This document shows, one piece after another, positions 47,001 through 54,704 of a DNA stretch of 64,000 bases. The notes beneath the pieces were generated by a model that saw only the letters and a program-made list of their open reading frames with translations, was not told where the DNA came from and did no database searches. The translations under genes were made by a program, and so were the position numbers. The stretch spans positions 248,001-312,000 of the forward strand of contig NZ_CP083740.1 of the NCBI RefSeq assembly GCF_020150455.1. Direction: 5' to 3'. Each line of letters starts with the position of its first letter. The stretch's first letter is position 1. The stretch is from Bremerella sp. TYQ1. Its GTDB lineage: Bacteria > Planctomycetota > Planctomycetia > Pirellulales > Pirellulaceae.

Positions 47001-47221
47001 AGCTTTTGCAGCGCGTCTTCAATCTTGCTGGTGATCTGCTCTTCCACTTCCACCGGCTGGGCGCCAGGGTAGGGGACGGCCACCAGAACGACCGCTTTCG
47101 AGATAGCTGGAGTACGCTGCACAGGAATGTTGATAGCCACCATCACGACGGCCACCAACACAATGATGGTGCAAACAATCACAAAGCGAGGTTGTTCGAT
47201 CGCGCCAGCGCTTAATTTCAT
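44006..47221 (-). CDS. RND efflux transporter inner-membrane pump
   Basis: 1071 residues with the full AcrB/HAE layout: TM1 at 12-31, a large periplasmic loop, TM2-6 (333-480), a central cytoplasmic linker, TM7 near 545, a second loop, and TM8-12 at the end. TM4 reads GMVVDGAIIVAEN, so the first of the paired Asp residues of AcrB is Asp399 and the second is Gly400. In TM10 the usual Lys position reads VVNDAIVVVDF (Asp). The proton path is therefore rearranged compared with AcrB. RLRPVMLTT is conserved. The substrate is unknown. The adaptor gene lies 16 bases upstream, and no outer-membrane channel gene is in the window. Confidence 0.93.
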   Translation of the reverse strand: MKLSAGAIEQPRFVIVCTIIVLVAVVMVAINIPVQRTPAISKAVVLVAVPYPGAQPVEVEEQITSKIEDALQKLKNVDFIASTSMRGSSITQIIFLDGVDPDQARGEVKDLVDEIRRDLPVAREVQPSVTDIDFENTPLMLVNMTAPKGFDEAALKTLAEEVQEELETIPGIANTQLFGGRERELHVNINVDLAAEYGLTLGDFRRALADFHAEMPAGELDTGTFDFRVRNETQFRGVDDIRNAIISTVDGKIIKIGDVATIEDTYRRLKNVALLNGESCATIIVNKEADINTLAAAISVKEKIAELRPQYPNISFRVTRDTSAEISIMFRVLGSSFVFGAMLVLVILAWTMGLRISFLVLTAIPLSSAVGLIALYALGIPVSNMVIFAFILVLGMVVDGAIIVAENIHRHIERGEDPVDAAKIGIEEVGTPVIMADLTTVAAFLPMLLVPGIMGDFMRVMPEVVSVSLLGSVLVDHFFIPVVAARWYGRRKANEVVPDKTVHEAIARDEDEAEIRIRPNLGFFTKTYIYILRWALQTRWAVATCTVLALVWAGFMMVHVDKEFFPPSDRGQFEVKYELPLGSSIHQTIAAAEAIQQPLRELGERPDSELVNFVSALGSSEGLASRLENDPAVGPEFGTIMVELLSPLDRQRHEREILAELREKFDQTIKQFPGMTYTIKEVEEGPPGGAKVAVRFTGDDLEQLGRVAEATTDGMQQMPEAVDVKSDYRNLNPEIVVEPYPEVVGLYGMSEMQIAQAIQTAINGDTTIELNLGDEDVTLRLQAMSDYRASKEQLERIMLTSPSGKKATIGQLANLDRSTSLFAVNRYDRKRAVTAKCDVVDNPDTDKIFARLREDILPSLGFRPANETAVSFMDMAFIGTVGTPSEGLRAEFTGESEETAKNMNYLTASMMIAVILIFAILVYQFASFRQACIVMLTVPLSFVGVVAGMFISDFPFSLATFIGLVSLTGIVVNDAIVVVDFINQGRKRGLKVRDAIVEAGINRLRPVMLTTATTIGGLLPLFLNLSGGAEFWQPLTGAVIFGLAFATILTLLVIPVAYSLAYFNADRKAAA

Positions 47222-47237
47222 GTGCGTCGTCCTTCGC

Positions 47238-48575
47238 CTAGTTGCCGGTACGATCAGTATCGAGGCGCGAAACTTCCGCCATCGGAGGAATCTCCGACAA
47301 TTGGGAAGCCTCGGTCGACGTAGTATCCATCCCGCTCATAATCTCCAGAGGTCGACCTTCAACGAGCCGATGTTGTCCTTGAACAATCAGCAGCTCATGG
47401 TTCTTCGGAAGGTCGGCGAGCACAAAATTGCGCCCCTGCTCGATATAGCTTGGGATCTCGATGCGGTGGGCCACATAGTTTGGGACTTCCGCGACATCCA
47501 TGCCGGCAAAGTCGACCGTCGACGTCGCTTGATCTGGGGCCATCTGGGCAAAGAAGATACTCGCAACGCGGTCGTTGAATACGACGCTTTCGACAGGGAT
47601 TTGAAAACCGTCGATTTCACGAATTACGAAGTCTGCTTTGCCAACGACCCCTGGTTTGAGAAGTCGCTGCGAATTGTCGAGCAGCACTTCGACCTCGAAC
47701 AAGCCATTGCGGTTGCTAACCGTTTCCGCGATTTGATAAACGGTTCCTTGCAGGATGGTATCGGATTCCAAATTGGACGAAGTGTCGAAACGACGTACGT
47801 AAACTTTAAAGTCAGACGTCGGATCGGGCTTGCCGGCAGCAGTGTTGGGCTGGGCGGTTCGACGCGTCTCGTTAAACTGTTTCTGGATGGCGATAATCCG
47901 CGATTCCGGAACGCCAACGGTAAGCAAAACTTTGTCGACTTGGACCAACTCAAAAGCAGGCTGATGAAGATTGATCGATTCACCAGCGTTAACCATTCGG
48001 GCGGAGATGACGCCATCGACGGGGGAAATCAGCTGGGCATCTTCCAGGTTCTTTTCGGCGATATCTTTCATGGCCTTCGCCACTGCCAAGGTTTGCGTTG
48101 CCGTTTGAAACGCCGTCTGGGTTACGGCTCCAGCACTTCGTTCACGTAGATTGACCAGTCGTTGGTATTCTGTCTGGGCGTTCTCAAGATTGGCGTTCGC
48201 TTCTTCGCGCCGAGCTATCAAGATCCGCGTATCGAGTTGCGCGAGTACCTGTCCCGCTTTGACCCTATCGCCGATGTCCAAAGGTCGCCCCGATTCATTG
48301 GTACCAAGCGATTCAATTCGCCCGGCCAATTGAAAGGCAAGCGAGAATCGCTCGAGCGGTTCGATCGTGCCAGCATAGCTATCGATGATTTCAATCCGCT
48401 GTCGCGTCAGCGGTTGAACGGTCACCGGGGCAAGCGTGTCAGCGATCGACTCCTCGGAATCGATTGGTTTGACCTCGGCCCCAAAATCGTTGCGGCCCCC
48501 GCTGACGTACATCACCGCGAGTGCAAAAAGGGTGACGACGAACAGTCCGATGACTTTCCCGACCCGCCGTTTCAT
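47238..48575 (-). CDS. RND efflux periplasmic adaptor (membrane fusion protein)
   Basis: 445 residues with an N-terminal anchor helix (VIGLFVVTLFALAVMYVSG). The lipoyl/barrel-sandwich half motifs are present: YAGTIEPLERFSLAFQLAGRIESL and VKAGQVLAQLDTR. A coiled-coil hairpin spans about 115-190 (ANANLENAQTEYQRLVNL ... AMKDIAEKNLEDAQL), followed by the second lipoyl half (ISPVDGVISARMVNAGESI) and a beta-barrel (LFEVEVLLDN, LLKPGVVGKADFVI). It links the inner pump to an outer-membrane channel. It is the first gene of the two-gene operon, whose promoter lies in 48576-48730. Confidence 0.93.
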   Translation of the reverse strand: MKRRVGKVIGLFVVTLFALAVMYVSGGRNDFGAEVKPIDSEESIADTLAPVTVQPLTRQRIEIIDSYAGTIEPLERFSLAFQLAGRIESLGTNESGRPLDIGDRVKAGQVLAQLDTRILIARREEANANLENAQTEYQRLVNLRERSAGAVTQTAFQTATQTLAVAKAMKDIAEKNLEDAQLISPVDGVISARMVNAGESINLHQPAFELVQVDKVLLTVGVPESRIIAIQKQFNETRRTAQPNTAAGKPDPTSDFKVYVRRFDTSSNLESDTILQGTVYQIAETVSNRNGLFEVEVLLDNSQRLLKPGVVGKADFVIREIDGFQIPVESVVFNDRVASIFFAQMAPDQATSTVDFAGMDVAEVPNYVAHRIEIPSYIEQGRNFVLADLPKNHELLIVQGQHRLVEGRPLEIMSGMDTTSTEASQLSEIPPMAEVSRLDTDRTGN

Positions 48576-48706
48576 GAGAATTCCGCGCTGTTTTGTGAAA
48601 AGTGTTAGTTTCGACTCGTTGGCTTACCGCAGTTATTCGCCATCCGTTTCGAAAAATTTAGCATACTAACCAGATCGTATTTCACCGCAATTTTAGCCGC
48701 AAGGCA

Positions 48707-48727
48707 AAATGGACGGATTGTCCATTT
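48707..48727. terminator. 21-bp palindrome: terminator of the yggS operon or operator of the RND operon
   Basis: AAATGGAC, five bases, GTCCATTT forms perfect 8-bp arms. On the minus strand it lies just after the DUF167 stop and is followed by TTTTGCC, so it may terminate that operon. It also lies about 130 bases upstream of the RND adaptor start and could be a repressor site. Confidence 0.5.
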
Positions 48728-48730
48728 ATC

Positions 48731-49036
48731 TTAATCTAAGACACCGCAGGCTCTCAAAACCTGCAACATCTTTTGCGGGGAATGGTCTCGTACTAGCAGC
48801 TTTTTCTGCGAGGCGGTCGCACCGGAAATGATCTCTAACTGGGCGTTCTTCACGCCCCAGGCTTTGCGCAGAAAGGTCAGGATGGCCTTGTTGGCTTTCC
48901 CTTTTTCAGCAACTTCGGTTACGCAGACCTTCAATGCGCCATGCTGGATGCCACGAAATTCATTTTTTCGGGCACCTGGCTGAGCCTTCAAATCGATGAG
49001 ACATCCTTCGGCATGGGGGACGATATTAACGTCCAC
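48731..49036 (-). CDS. DUF167 (YggU) family protein
   Basis: About 101 residues from the GTG at 49036 (GAGGG about 8 bases upstream); the longest frame starts at 49069, deep inside yggS. The DUF167 pattern is clear: LIDLKAQPGARKNEFRGI, ALKVCVTEVAEKGKANKAILTFLRKAWGV, QLEIISGATASQKKLLV. This small alpha/beta family occurs with yggS in many bacteria, and its function is unknown. It overlaps the yggS 3' end by 11 bases, suggesting translational coupling. Confidence 0.88.
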   Translation of the reverse strand: MDVNIVPHAEGCLIDLKAQPGARKNEFRGIQHGALKVCVTEVAEKGKANKAILTFLRKAWGVKNAQLEIISGATASQKKLLVRDHSPQKMLQVLRACGVLD

Positions 49037-49727
49037 CGTCGACACCCTCGAAGAGCGTCGATCCGACACGAACCATCGTGGCTCCTTCGCGGATCGCCAG
49101 ATCGAAGTCGTGGCTCATTCCCATAGAAAGTTCGCCCAGCGAGATGTTGTCGGGGCAATTGCTTTGCAGTTGGTCCCGTAACTGTCGAAGGGAAGCGAAG
49201 TCTTTCTGGGCCTGATCACGGCCACCATCCAACGATGCCATTCCCATCAAACCAACGATCCGCAAATTGCTCAACGCGGCAATTTGTCGCAGGGCTGGTT
49301 CGATCTCGTCTGGTGGAAATCCATGCTTGGCAGAATCGCCAGAAATGTTGACTTCAATCAACGTTCGTAATGGAGCATCGGCGGTCCAATCATCGTTGGC
49401 GGCTTTCAACAAACGCAAGCTATCCCCTGAGTGCAGCACGGAAAGCAAGGGGACCGTCCGCTTCGTCTTGTTTCGCTGCAAGTGGCCGATCATGTGCCAC
49501 GCAGGCGAAACATGGGACATCGCTTCCGCTTTGTTCCACAACTGTTGTGGACGGCTTTCGCCTAGATCGTGACACCCTAAGTCGAACAGGGCCTGGGTGG
49601 TTTCGATGTCCACGTACTTGGTGACACCGATCAGCAAAACATCGTCAGGCGTTCGGCCTGAGGCTTTCGCCGCGTCCGCGATGACCATTCGGACACGGTC
49701 CAAGTTTTCACGCAGTCGCGTTTGCAT
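49026..49727 (-). CDS. yggS: YggS/PLPBP pyridoxal phosphate homeostasis protein
   Basis: 233 residues. The PLP lysine is in LLIGVTKYVDIE. Other family marks are LGESRPQQLWNKAE, WHMIGHLQRNKTK, LIEVNISGDSAKHGFPPDE, LMGMASL, LSMGMSHDFDLAIREGATMVRVGS. This single-domain alanine-racemase-like barrel has no catalytic activity in studied bacteria and manages PLP and amino-acid balance. It lies 18 bases after the unknown 600-residue gene and overlaps the DUF167 gene. Confidence 0.94.
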   Translation of the reverse strand: MQTRLRENLDRVRMVIADAAKASGRTPDDVLLIGVTKYVDIETTQALFDLGCHDLGESRPQQLWNKAEAMSHVSPAWHMIGHLQRNKTKRTVPLLSVLHSGDSLRLLKAANDDWTADAPLRTLIEVNISGDSAKHGFPPDEIEPALRQIAALSNLRIVGLMGMASLDGGRDQAQKDFASLRQLRDQLQSNCPDNISLGELSMGMSHDFDLAIREGATMVRVGSTLFEGVDGGR

Positions 49728-49745
49728 GGGGCAGGTTCACAGGCG

Positions 49746-51548
49746 TTACGAAGCTTCGACTTCCAATAGTTTCTCGATATCGCCGTTCTCGTCAAATCGA
49801 GCCACGAGCGTTTCTGAGATCAGATTCACCCCCAGGAACGTCCGACTGGCTTTTTCCGTCAACGAGCGATAGAACGCCCAATGTCCGGTTCCTGTTTGCA
49901 CGCGATAGGCAACCGCTTGATCGCGAGCCTGAATCACGAGTTTTTCGGCAACCGTCAGCTGACGCCATGTGAGCGGCTTGCCTTGTCCCTTTTTGGACAA
50001 GTCGAAGAACATCGGGGCTACGAGTCCACGGCCGCTGCCGGTTTGCTGAAGAGAAAGCTTCTCGTCGACGACACCAATCTTGCCGAGCGACGTATCGCTT
50101 TGCCATTCGTTTATGCCGACAGGAAGTAGCGTGACTTTGGACTTGGGAAGCTCGATGAAAACTTCGTTCGTTTCCGCAGGCGTCCCGAGACTCGCGTGTG
50201 AAACGACGGGAGGCTGGGCCTGATATTGGATCTTATCGGCTGGCTTGTCCAGAATGACGGTATCCATCGCCCAGAGGAATTTGTCTTCGCGGCCGAGGAA
50301 GAAGAGCCGTTGAAGCTTGACGCCTCCGGTCCATTCCTGTTCCAGCTCGACATAGTCACCGTCGTCATCGGTCTGCCAGCCAACTTGTTCCCACGTGTTG
50401 GTCGGGGCGATTACTTCGCCGTCGATCAAGATCGTCGTATCCCACGTACCGCTAAGAACAATATCACCACGCGATTCCAGTTCGACGATCAATGGTTCCA
50501 AGTCGTGCCGAATCGCGAGGCTAGGACTGTTGCGATGCCAGTCCGTGCGAAGGTAGGCGACCTGACTCCACGCCGATTCGTAGCTGGGGTAGGGCAAGTG
50601 AAGATCGGAAGTCTTGCGATCGCCCTTGGGTAAAACCAATTCAGCAACGATCGCGTCGTCTTCATCCTTACCGACAGTTACCGCAGTCTTCATCAGATGG
50701 CGGTTATACGCACTGGACAGTCCGTGCGAAAGCGTTTGCGTTCCGTCCAAGCGGGTAAAACGTAACGCATGCCGAACCATCCATTGATACTGCGTGACTG
50801 CGTCTTTCGACAGCCGAACGCCATCGACATGCTTGGTCATCACGATCGAACGTGTCCAGCACGCCAATAAAGCACGGAGGTGCAATAGCTGGTCGACTTT
50901 AGGAAGGCCTTCGCCGTCGGTCAACGCTTGCATCCCTTCATCCAGAACCGCCACGGCAGGCTTCGCCAACTGTTGGCATGCTTTCAGTTCCGGGAAAACG
51001 AATGCCAAAGTTAGCGGCAATTCGCCGGCAAGCCCTTGCTCGAAGATCTTGTTCTCGAAGTTTGTCGCGGCCGCGTCGGTGGCGTGGCTCATGATCTTGT
51101 CGAGCAATTGCCACCATAATTCGCTACTGCACACCGAGGCCAAGTTGGGCAATGCGTGCGTGACGGCAAGAACTTCCAGCACCAGGTTTCGTTCCGAGAT
51201 GCGGCGTTCCAAGTCACTGAGCCAGGCTTCCAACTGCTTGACTATTTGCGAAGTTGGCATGGTTCGACCTGCGGCGATACTTCCGAGCGTTTCCAGAAGC
51301 GGCAACGTACGCGTATCGAGCGTTTCGTCAGCGAAAAGAGCCCACGCCAGGGGAGCCGATTTCTTGCCAGAGACGAGCGATTGTAACGTCGCTCGGGAAT
51401 CTCGCTTGCTAAGGTATTCCTTCCAAGCGGCCCAATCTTTCAGTTCGATTCCGTAGGCCGCTCCTTTCGAGAGCTTGGCCCAAGCTGGGATTCCGGCTGG
51501 CATGGTGGCTTGCTCGTCCTTGCTGCGGGTACTGATATCCGTGGCCAT
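49746..51548 (-). CDS. Conserved hypothetical protein, about 600 residues
   Basis: I do not recognise a family. From the ATG at 51548 (GGA 5-6 bases upstream; 51599 is the longest start) there is no signal peptide or membrane helix. The first 260 residues are helical and rich in Leu, Ala and Trp (AWAKLSKGAAYGIELKDWAAWKEYL, WWQLLDKIMSHATDAAATNFENK). From about 320 the protein becomes beta-rich (SYESAWSQVAYLRTDWHR, DIVLSGTWDTTILIDGEVI, VKLQRLFFLGREDKFLWAMDTV, GHWAFYRSLTEKA) in a way that recalls the beta-sandwich of polysaccharide lyases or heparinases, without their helical catalytic motif. It leads an operon with yggS and DUF167. Confidence 0.8.
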   Translation of the reverse strand: MATDISTRSKDEQATMPAGIPAWAKLSKGAAYGIELKDWAAWKEYLSKRDSRATLQSLVSGKKSAPLAWALFADETLDTRTLPLLETLGSIAAGRTMPTSQIVKQLEAWLSDLERRISERNLVLEVLAVTHALPNLASVCSSELWWQLLDKIMSHATDAAATNFENKIFEQGLAGELPLTLAFVFPELKACQQLAKPAVAVLDEGMQALTDGEGLPKVDQLLHLRALLACWTRSIVMTKHVDGVRLSKDAVTQYQWMVRHALRFTRLDGTQTLSHGLSSAYNRHLMKTAVTVGKDEDDAIVAELVLPKGDRKTSDLHLPYPSYESAWSQVAYLRTDWHRNSPSLAIRHDLEPLIVELESRGDIVLSGTWDTTILIDGEVIAPTNTWEQVGWQTDDDGDYVELEQEWTGGVKLQRLFFLGREDKFLWAMDTVILDKPADKIQYQAQPPVVSHASLGTPAETNEVFIELPKSKVTLLPVGINEWQSDTSLGKIGVVDEKLSLQQTGSGRGLVAPMFFDLSKKGQGKPLTWRQLTVAEKLVIQARDQAVAYRVQTGTGHWAFYRSLTEKASRTFLGVNLISETLVARFDENGDIEKLLEVEAS

Positions 51549-51690
51549 GGCTTCCATCAAGCGAGAGTATGTTAGAATGAGATTGTTCGCGAGAGTCACT
51601 CAAAAATGACTGTCACGCGAGATAGACCATCTTAGCAACGTGGGGGAACTTTGACGCCCCCCTAGGTCCCCTTTTCCGCCGAGTTTTGCC

Positions 51691-52665
51691 ATGGCTACGA
51701 CTATCCGTAACGATCGCACCGTTTTCTGGATGCTTCTTGCAATGCTCGCCGCTTGCGGGATGTTAACATCGCCCCTGTCGGCCCAAGAGGAATCGCCTGC
51801 CGACCCGGCCGCAGAGCAGCCAGCCGAAGGGGATTCAGCAGAAGCAGAGCCAAGTAAGCCGGCCGAAGATAAAACCGCTGAGGAAAGTGAAACGGCACGA
51901 AAAGGAGCTATTCGCAAACTGATGCCCAACATGCCGGTTTGGATCGATTCCAAGCGGAAGATGGTCATTATGGATGGCGAGATTTGCCTGAGAAAAGGCT
52001 CGTTGGAAATGTTCGCGTGTCTCCGTGGCACGAAGGAGCATGAGTCGGTCGTTGCTGTTGCCACCGACGCTTACGTAGTGCATGCCGCACTACTTGCGAT
52101 TGGCGCGAAAGATGGTGACCCGGTTCAGTTTGACCCGGAGTACCAACCACCCTCTGGCGAAACGATTGATGTTTTAGTTCAGTGGAAAGATGACAACGGC
52201 AAAGTTCAGACGCGCAAAGCTCAAGATTGGGTACGTGACGCGCGGAACAAAAAAGTGATGACCTACGACTGGGTTTTCCCCGGCAGTTACTTTTGGAAAG
52301 ACGTCACTCTGGAAGCAGTGCAGAAGGCCAAAGAAGAAGGCATCGATCCTGATACGCTACCAGGCAAGATGGTCTATGCGGCGGAGGGGGGCGAACTGAT
52401 CTGCGTGAGCAACTTTAAGTCGTCAATGATGGACTTGCCGGTTCCCAGTACCGACGCCAATAACGATCTTTGGTTCGAGGCATTTACCGAGAACATTCCC
52501 AAGGAAGGCACGAAAGTCCGTCTCTTTCTGATTCCACGAAAAGAAAAGGACGACAAGGATTCGGCCGAAAACAAAGCTGCGGATTCCAAAAAGGCGAAAC
52601 CGGCTGTGGATTTGAACGATCCGATGTTAGAATTGCCGGAGTTCTCACCCGGCGCCGAAGAATAA
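51691..52665 (+). CDS. Exported YdjY-domain protein
   Basis: 324 residues. The signal peptide (FWMLLAMLAACGMLTSPLSAQ) is followed by a Pro/Ala/Glu linker to about residue 70. The YdjY-like domain covers 78-250: MPVWIDSKRKMVIMDGEICLRKGSLEMFACLRGTKEHESVVAV, then AYVVHAALLAIGAKDGDPVQF, and the C-terminal GELICVSNFKSSMMDLPV. The fold and function of YdjY proteins are unknown; many are periplasmic and common in planctomycetes. A Lys/Asp-rich tail ends the protein. Its 3' end overlaps that of the convergent membrane-protein gene by 21 bases. Confidence 0.87.
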   Translation: MATTIRNDRTVFWMLLAMLAACGMLTSPLSAQEESPADPAAEQPAEGDSAEAEPSKPAEDKTAEESETARKGAIRKLMPNMPVWIDSKRKMVIMDGEICLRKGSLEMFACLRGTKEHESVVAVATDAYVVHAALLAIGAKDGDPVQFDPEYQPPSGETIDVLVQWKDDNGKVQTRKAQDWVRDARNKKVMTYDWVFPGSYFWKDVTLEAVQKAKEEGIDPDTLPGKMVYAAEGGELICVSNFKSSMMDLPVPSTDANNDLWFEAFTENIPKEGTKVRLFLIPRKEKDDKDSAENKAADSKKAKPAVDLNDPMLELPEFSPGAEE

Positions 52666-53097
52666 AATCACGAAGACGGTGGCCATGGAGTTGACGACCG
52701 TCAGTAGCGAAAGCCAGAACGCGAGCGATACCATCCATTGCCCGCGATTCGTCAGACGGCCTAGTCGAATAGATTTCAAATCGTTCGCTGCGAACACCAA
52801 AGTCGGCAGGCAGATGATCCACGACACCAGCCAACCGAAGAAGCCGACAAGCCAGCCTGCGTCGGTCCAGTAAATTCGCGAGACCGGCAGCGCACTGGCG
52901 ACAAAGCCGATGATCGCCATGCACAGCAAAAGCACCCCAGTCGGATTGCCCACCGTTTCGTAAGCACCGCGATAGTCGACAGGTGCTTGGGCATCCGCTT
53001 CTTTTCCTTCTGGTTCCGCATCGGCAAACTGATGCGCCCCCTCGGTCAATTCCGGCTTCTTAACGTCGTCGATCTTGAGAGGGCGATTCGATGTCAT
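52645..53097 (-). CDS. Small multi-pass membrane protein of unknown function
   Basis: 150 residues from the ATG at 53097. The longer frame to 53301 lies inside hemQ and has no merit. After an acidic cytoplasmic N-terminus (about 50 residues, PEGKEADAQAP) there are three membrane helices: GVLLLCMAIIGFVASALP, GWLVGFFGWLVSWIICLPTLVFA and VSLAFWLSLLTVVNSMATVFVILFF. DLKSIRLGRLTNRGQW forms the cytoplasmic loop. No family recognised. It lies 32 bases after hemQ on the same strand and is probably co-transcribed with it. Confidence 0.82.
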   Translation of the reverse strand: MTSNRPLKIDDVKKPELTEGAHQFADAEPEGKEADAQAPVDYRGAYETVGNPTGVLLLCMAIIGFVASALPVSRIYWTDAGWLVGFFGWLVSWIICLPTLVFAANDLKSIRLGRLTNRGQWMVSLAFWLSLLTVVNSMATVFVILFFGAG

Positions 53098-53129
53098 AGC
53101 ATTACCAGAGTCTTGGGGGAGCGGCTTGC

Positions 53130-53984
53130 CTAATCCAATTTGCCAATGCGGCAGTGCTTCAACATCTCTTCGGCAGTGCTGATGTAACTGGTGTAGAACG
53201 GGCCAAACTCCGCGTATCGCGCACTCGCTTCGTCGAAACGCATCTTGTAGACGATATCCTTCAGATACTCCGGATTGCGAGCCCACAGCGTGACGCCCCA
53301 TTCCCAGTCGTCGAAGCCAACGCTAACGGTGATCAACTGCGAGACTTTCCCGGCAAACTGCATTCCGCTTTGGGCATGTTCGGCCATCAGCGCGTTGCGA
53401 GCCGAGAACGGAAGCAAGAACCAGTTTTCGCCGACTTCCCGCTTCTTGTTCATCGGGTAGAAGCATGTCGCAGGGTAGGGGGGGAAGTCTGGCGTCAGAC
53501 GCTGATTGTTCATCATCGGTAAACGCTTTGCGTAGGCGTTCACTTTTGCTTCGTAGGAAGGAGAGTCTTTCTCTTCCCCTTCGCGAATCAATCGTTCGGC
53601 ATACTGTTCGATGGAAGGAACGTATTCCGAAATCTCTGTGACCGAAACGAATGAGTAGGTGGCCTGAATCGCTGGCCCCAGACTGCTTGCCAACAGACGC
53701 TGGTGGACCGAATCGATCACCAACGGGTCAGGATCCATCAGCATCAATGCAAAATCAGCTTTGTGACCACTGACGATTGAGACCTGAAGCCGTTGCGGAT
53801 TGCCTTCCGTTTCCGGATTCAAAATGTCAATCAATTCCTTCGCCCCGGCCGACAGTTCTTCCGGCGAATAGCCCGTCAGCATGGCTCGATCGAACGCGTA
53901 ATAGAAATGACTACAATGCCAGCCTTCGGTAGGGATGATCGAGGGCTCAGGAAGCGGCGTGGAACCGGGGCGGCCGTGGCTCAT
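53130..53984 (-). CDS. hemQ: Coproheme decarboxylase HemQ (chlorite dismutase family)
   Basis: 284 residues of the chlorite-dismutase-like family. The CFYPMNKKR segment near 180 carries the Tyr whose radical drives coproheme decarboxylation in characterised HemQ. GWHCSHFYYAFDR, SFVSVTEISEY, ENWFLLPFSARNALMAEHAQSGMQFAGKVSQLITVSVGFDDWEWGVTL-type blocks and the haem-side His in AEHAQSG follow. This enzyme completes haem by the coproporphyrin route, turning coproheme III into haem b. No other haem genes are nearby. The start has no obvious ribosome site. Confidence 0.92.
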   Translation of the reverse strand: MSHGRPGSTPLPEPSIIPTEGWHCSHFYYAFDRAMLTGYSPEELSAGAKELIDILNPETEGNPQRLQVSIVSGHKADFALMLMDPDPLVIDSVHQRLLASSLGPAIQATYSFVSVTEISEYVPSIEQYAERLIREGEEKDSPSYEAKVNAYAKRLPMMNNQRLTPDFPPYPATCFYPMNKKREVGENWFLLPFSARNALMAEHAQSGMQFAGKVSQLITVSVGFDDWEWGVTLWARNPEYLKDIVYKMRFDEASARYAEFGPFYTSYISTAEEMLKHCRIGKLD

Positions 53985-54135
53985 GAAATAGACTTCTTTC
54001 GAGGAACGAAACAGCAGGTACCAAAGAAGTCAGTCTAGCAAATCCAGGAAGCGGGTCGAAGTGGTGGAAAGGGAACGCACGCAATGCCAACGTACCAAGG
54101 ACACCGTTAGGTCCGCTCCCCGGCATTAATTTCCC

Positions 54136-54618
54136 TTACTTGCGGGGCTTGGGGGCTGCGGAGTCGTCCAGATCGCGGCACAATCGCTCGAACGATTCCC
54201 TGGTCAGGTTGATGTCGTCGTTTTCGCGAGAGTTGCCGGAGGCCTGATAGCGTTCGATCGATACGCCTTGCCTGTCGACGTTTACCTCGTAATAACGCCG
54301 CGAGTTGCCATCTGTCGATGGCGTTTGTGAACGGATTTGAATTTGGCTTTCGCGCGGATCTCGTTCAATGATCGCCAACGGTTCCAACAGGTAGTCGACA
54401 CGGCGAACCAGGTTTTCCGCAACGTCACTTGCCGCTTCATCGCTTTTGGCCTCGTTGAATCGGTAATCGATTTGGCGGGTCGATACGCCCACCTTTTCGA
54501 CCGTCAGGTCGGTGGCTGAGACCTTTCCCTGGTTTAGCGCCGTTTCGAACTTCCTGTTCGGCGCTGGATGGTTATCCAGGCATTGTCTTAAGTCTTGAGG
54601 TCTTATTTCCTGAGTCAT
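54136..54618 (-). CDS. Small soluble hypothetical protein next to the SpoVR module
   Basis: 160 residues from the ATG at 54618, chosen because GGAGGG lies 7 bases upstream; the longer frame to 54810 lies inside the SpoVR gene. It has no signal peptide or membrane helix. It is charged and rich in Arg, Asp and Asn (RPQDLRQCLDNHPAPNRKFETALNQGK, DVAENLVRRVDYLLEPLAIIERDPRESQIQIRSQTP, INLTRESFERLCRDLDD). I recognise no family. It lies 86 bases after SpoVR on the same strand, so it may be the last gene of the stress module. Confidence 0.8.
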   Translation of the reverse strand: MTQEIRPQDLRQCLDNHPAPNRKFETALNQGKVSATDLTVEKVGVSTRQIDYRFNEAKSDEAASDVAENLVRRVDYLLEPLAIIERDPRESQIQIRSQTPSTDGNSRRYYEVNVDRQGVSIERYQASGNSRENDDINLTRESFERLCRDLDDSAAPKPRK

Positions 54619-54704
54619 CTCTTTGCCCTCCTTTTGTTCGGAATGAATGGTTATCAGGTGGCCAGCGGATGCATTCAATCGCTGGCGATTGCGGGTTATT
54701 TGTT

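Noticed and set aside
47127..48149. 340-codon plus-strand frame opposite the RND adaptor
   Set aside because: The minus strand encodes a clear adaptor with all its motifs; the opposite frame has no family pattern.
53098..53301. 68-codon N-terminal extension of the small membrane protein
   Set aside because: It lies wholly within hemQ in another frame; the ATG at 53097 gives a normal acidic N-terminus.
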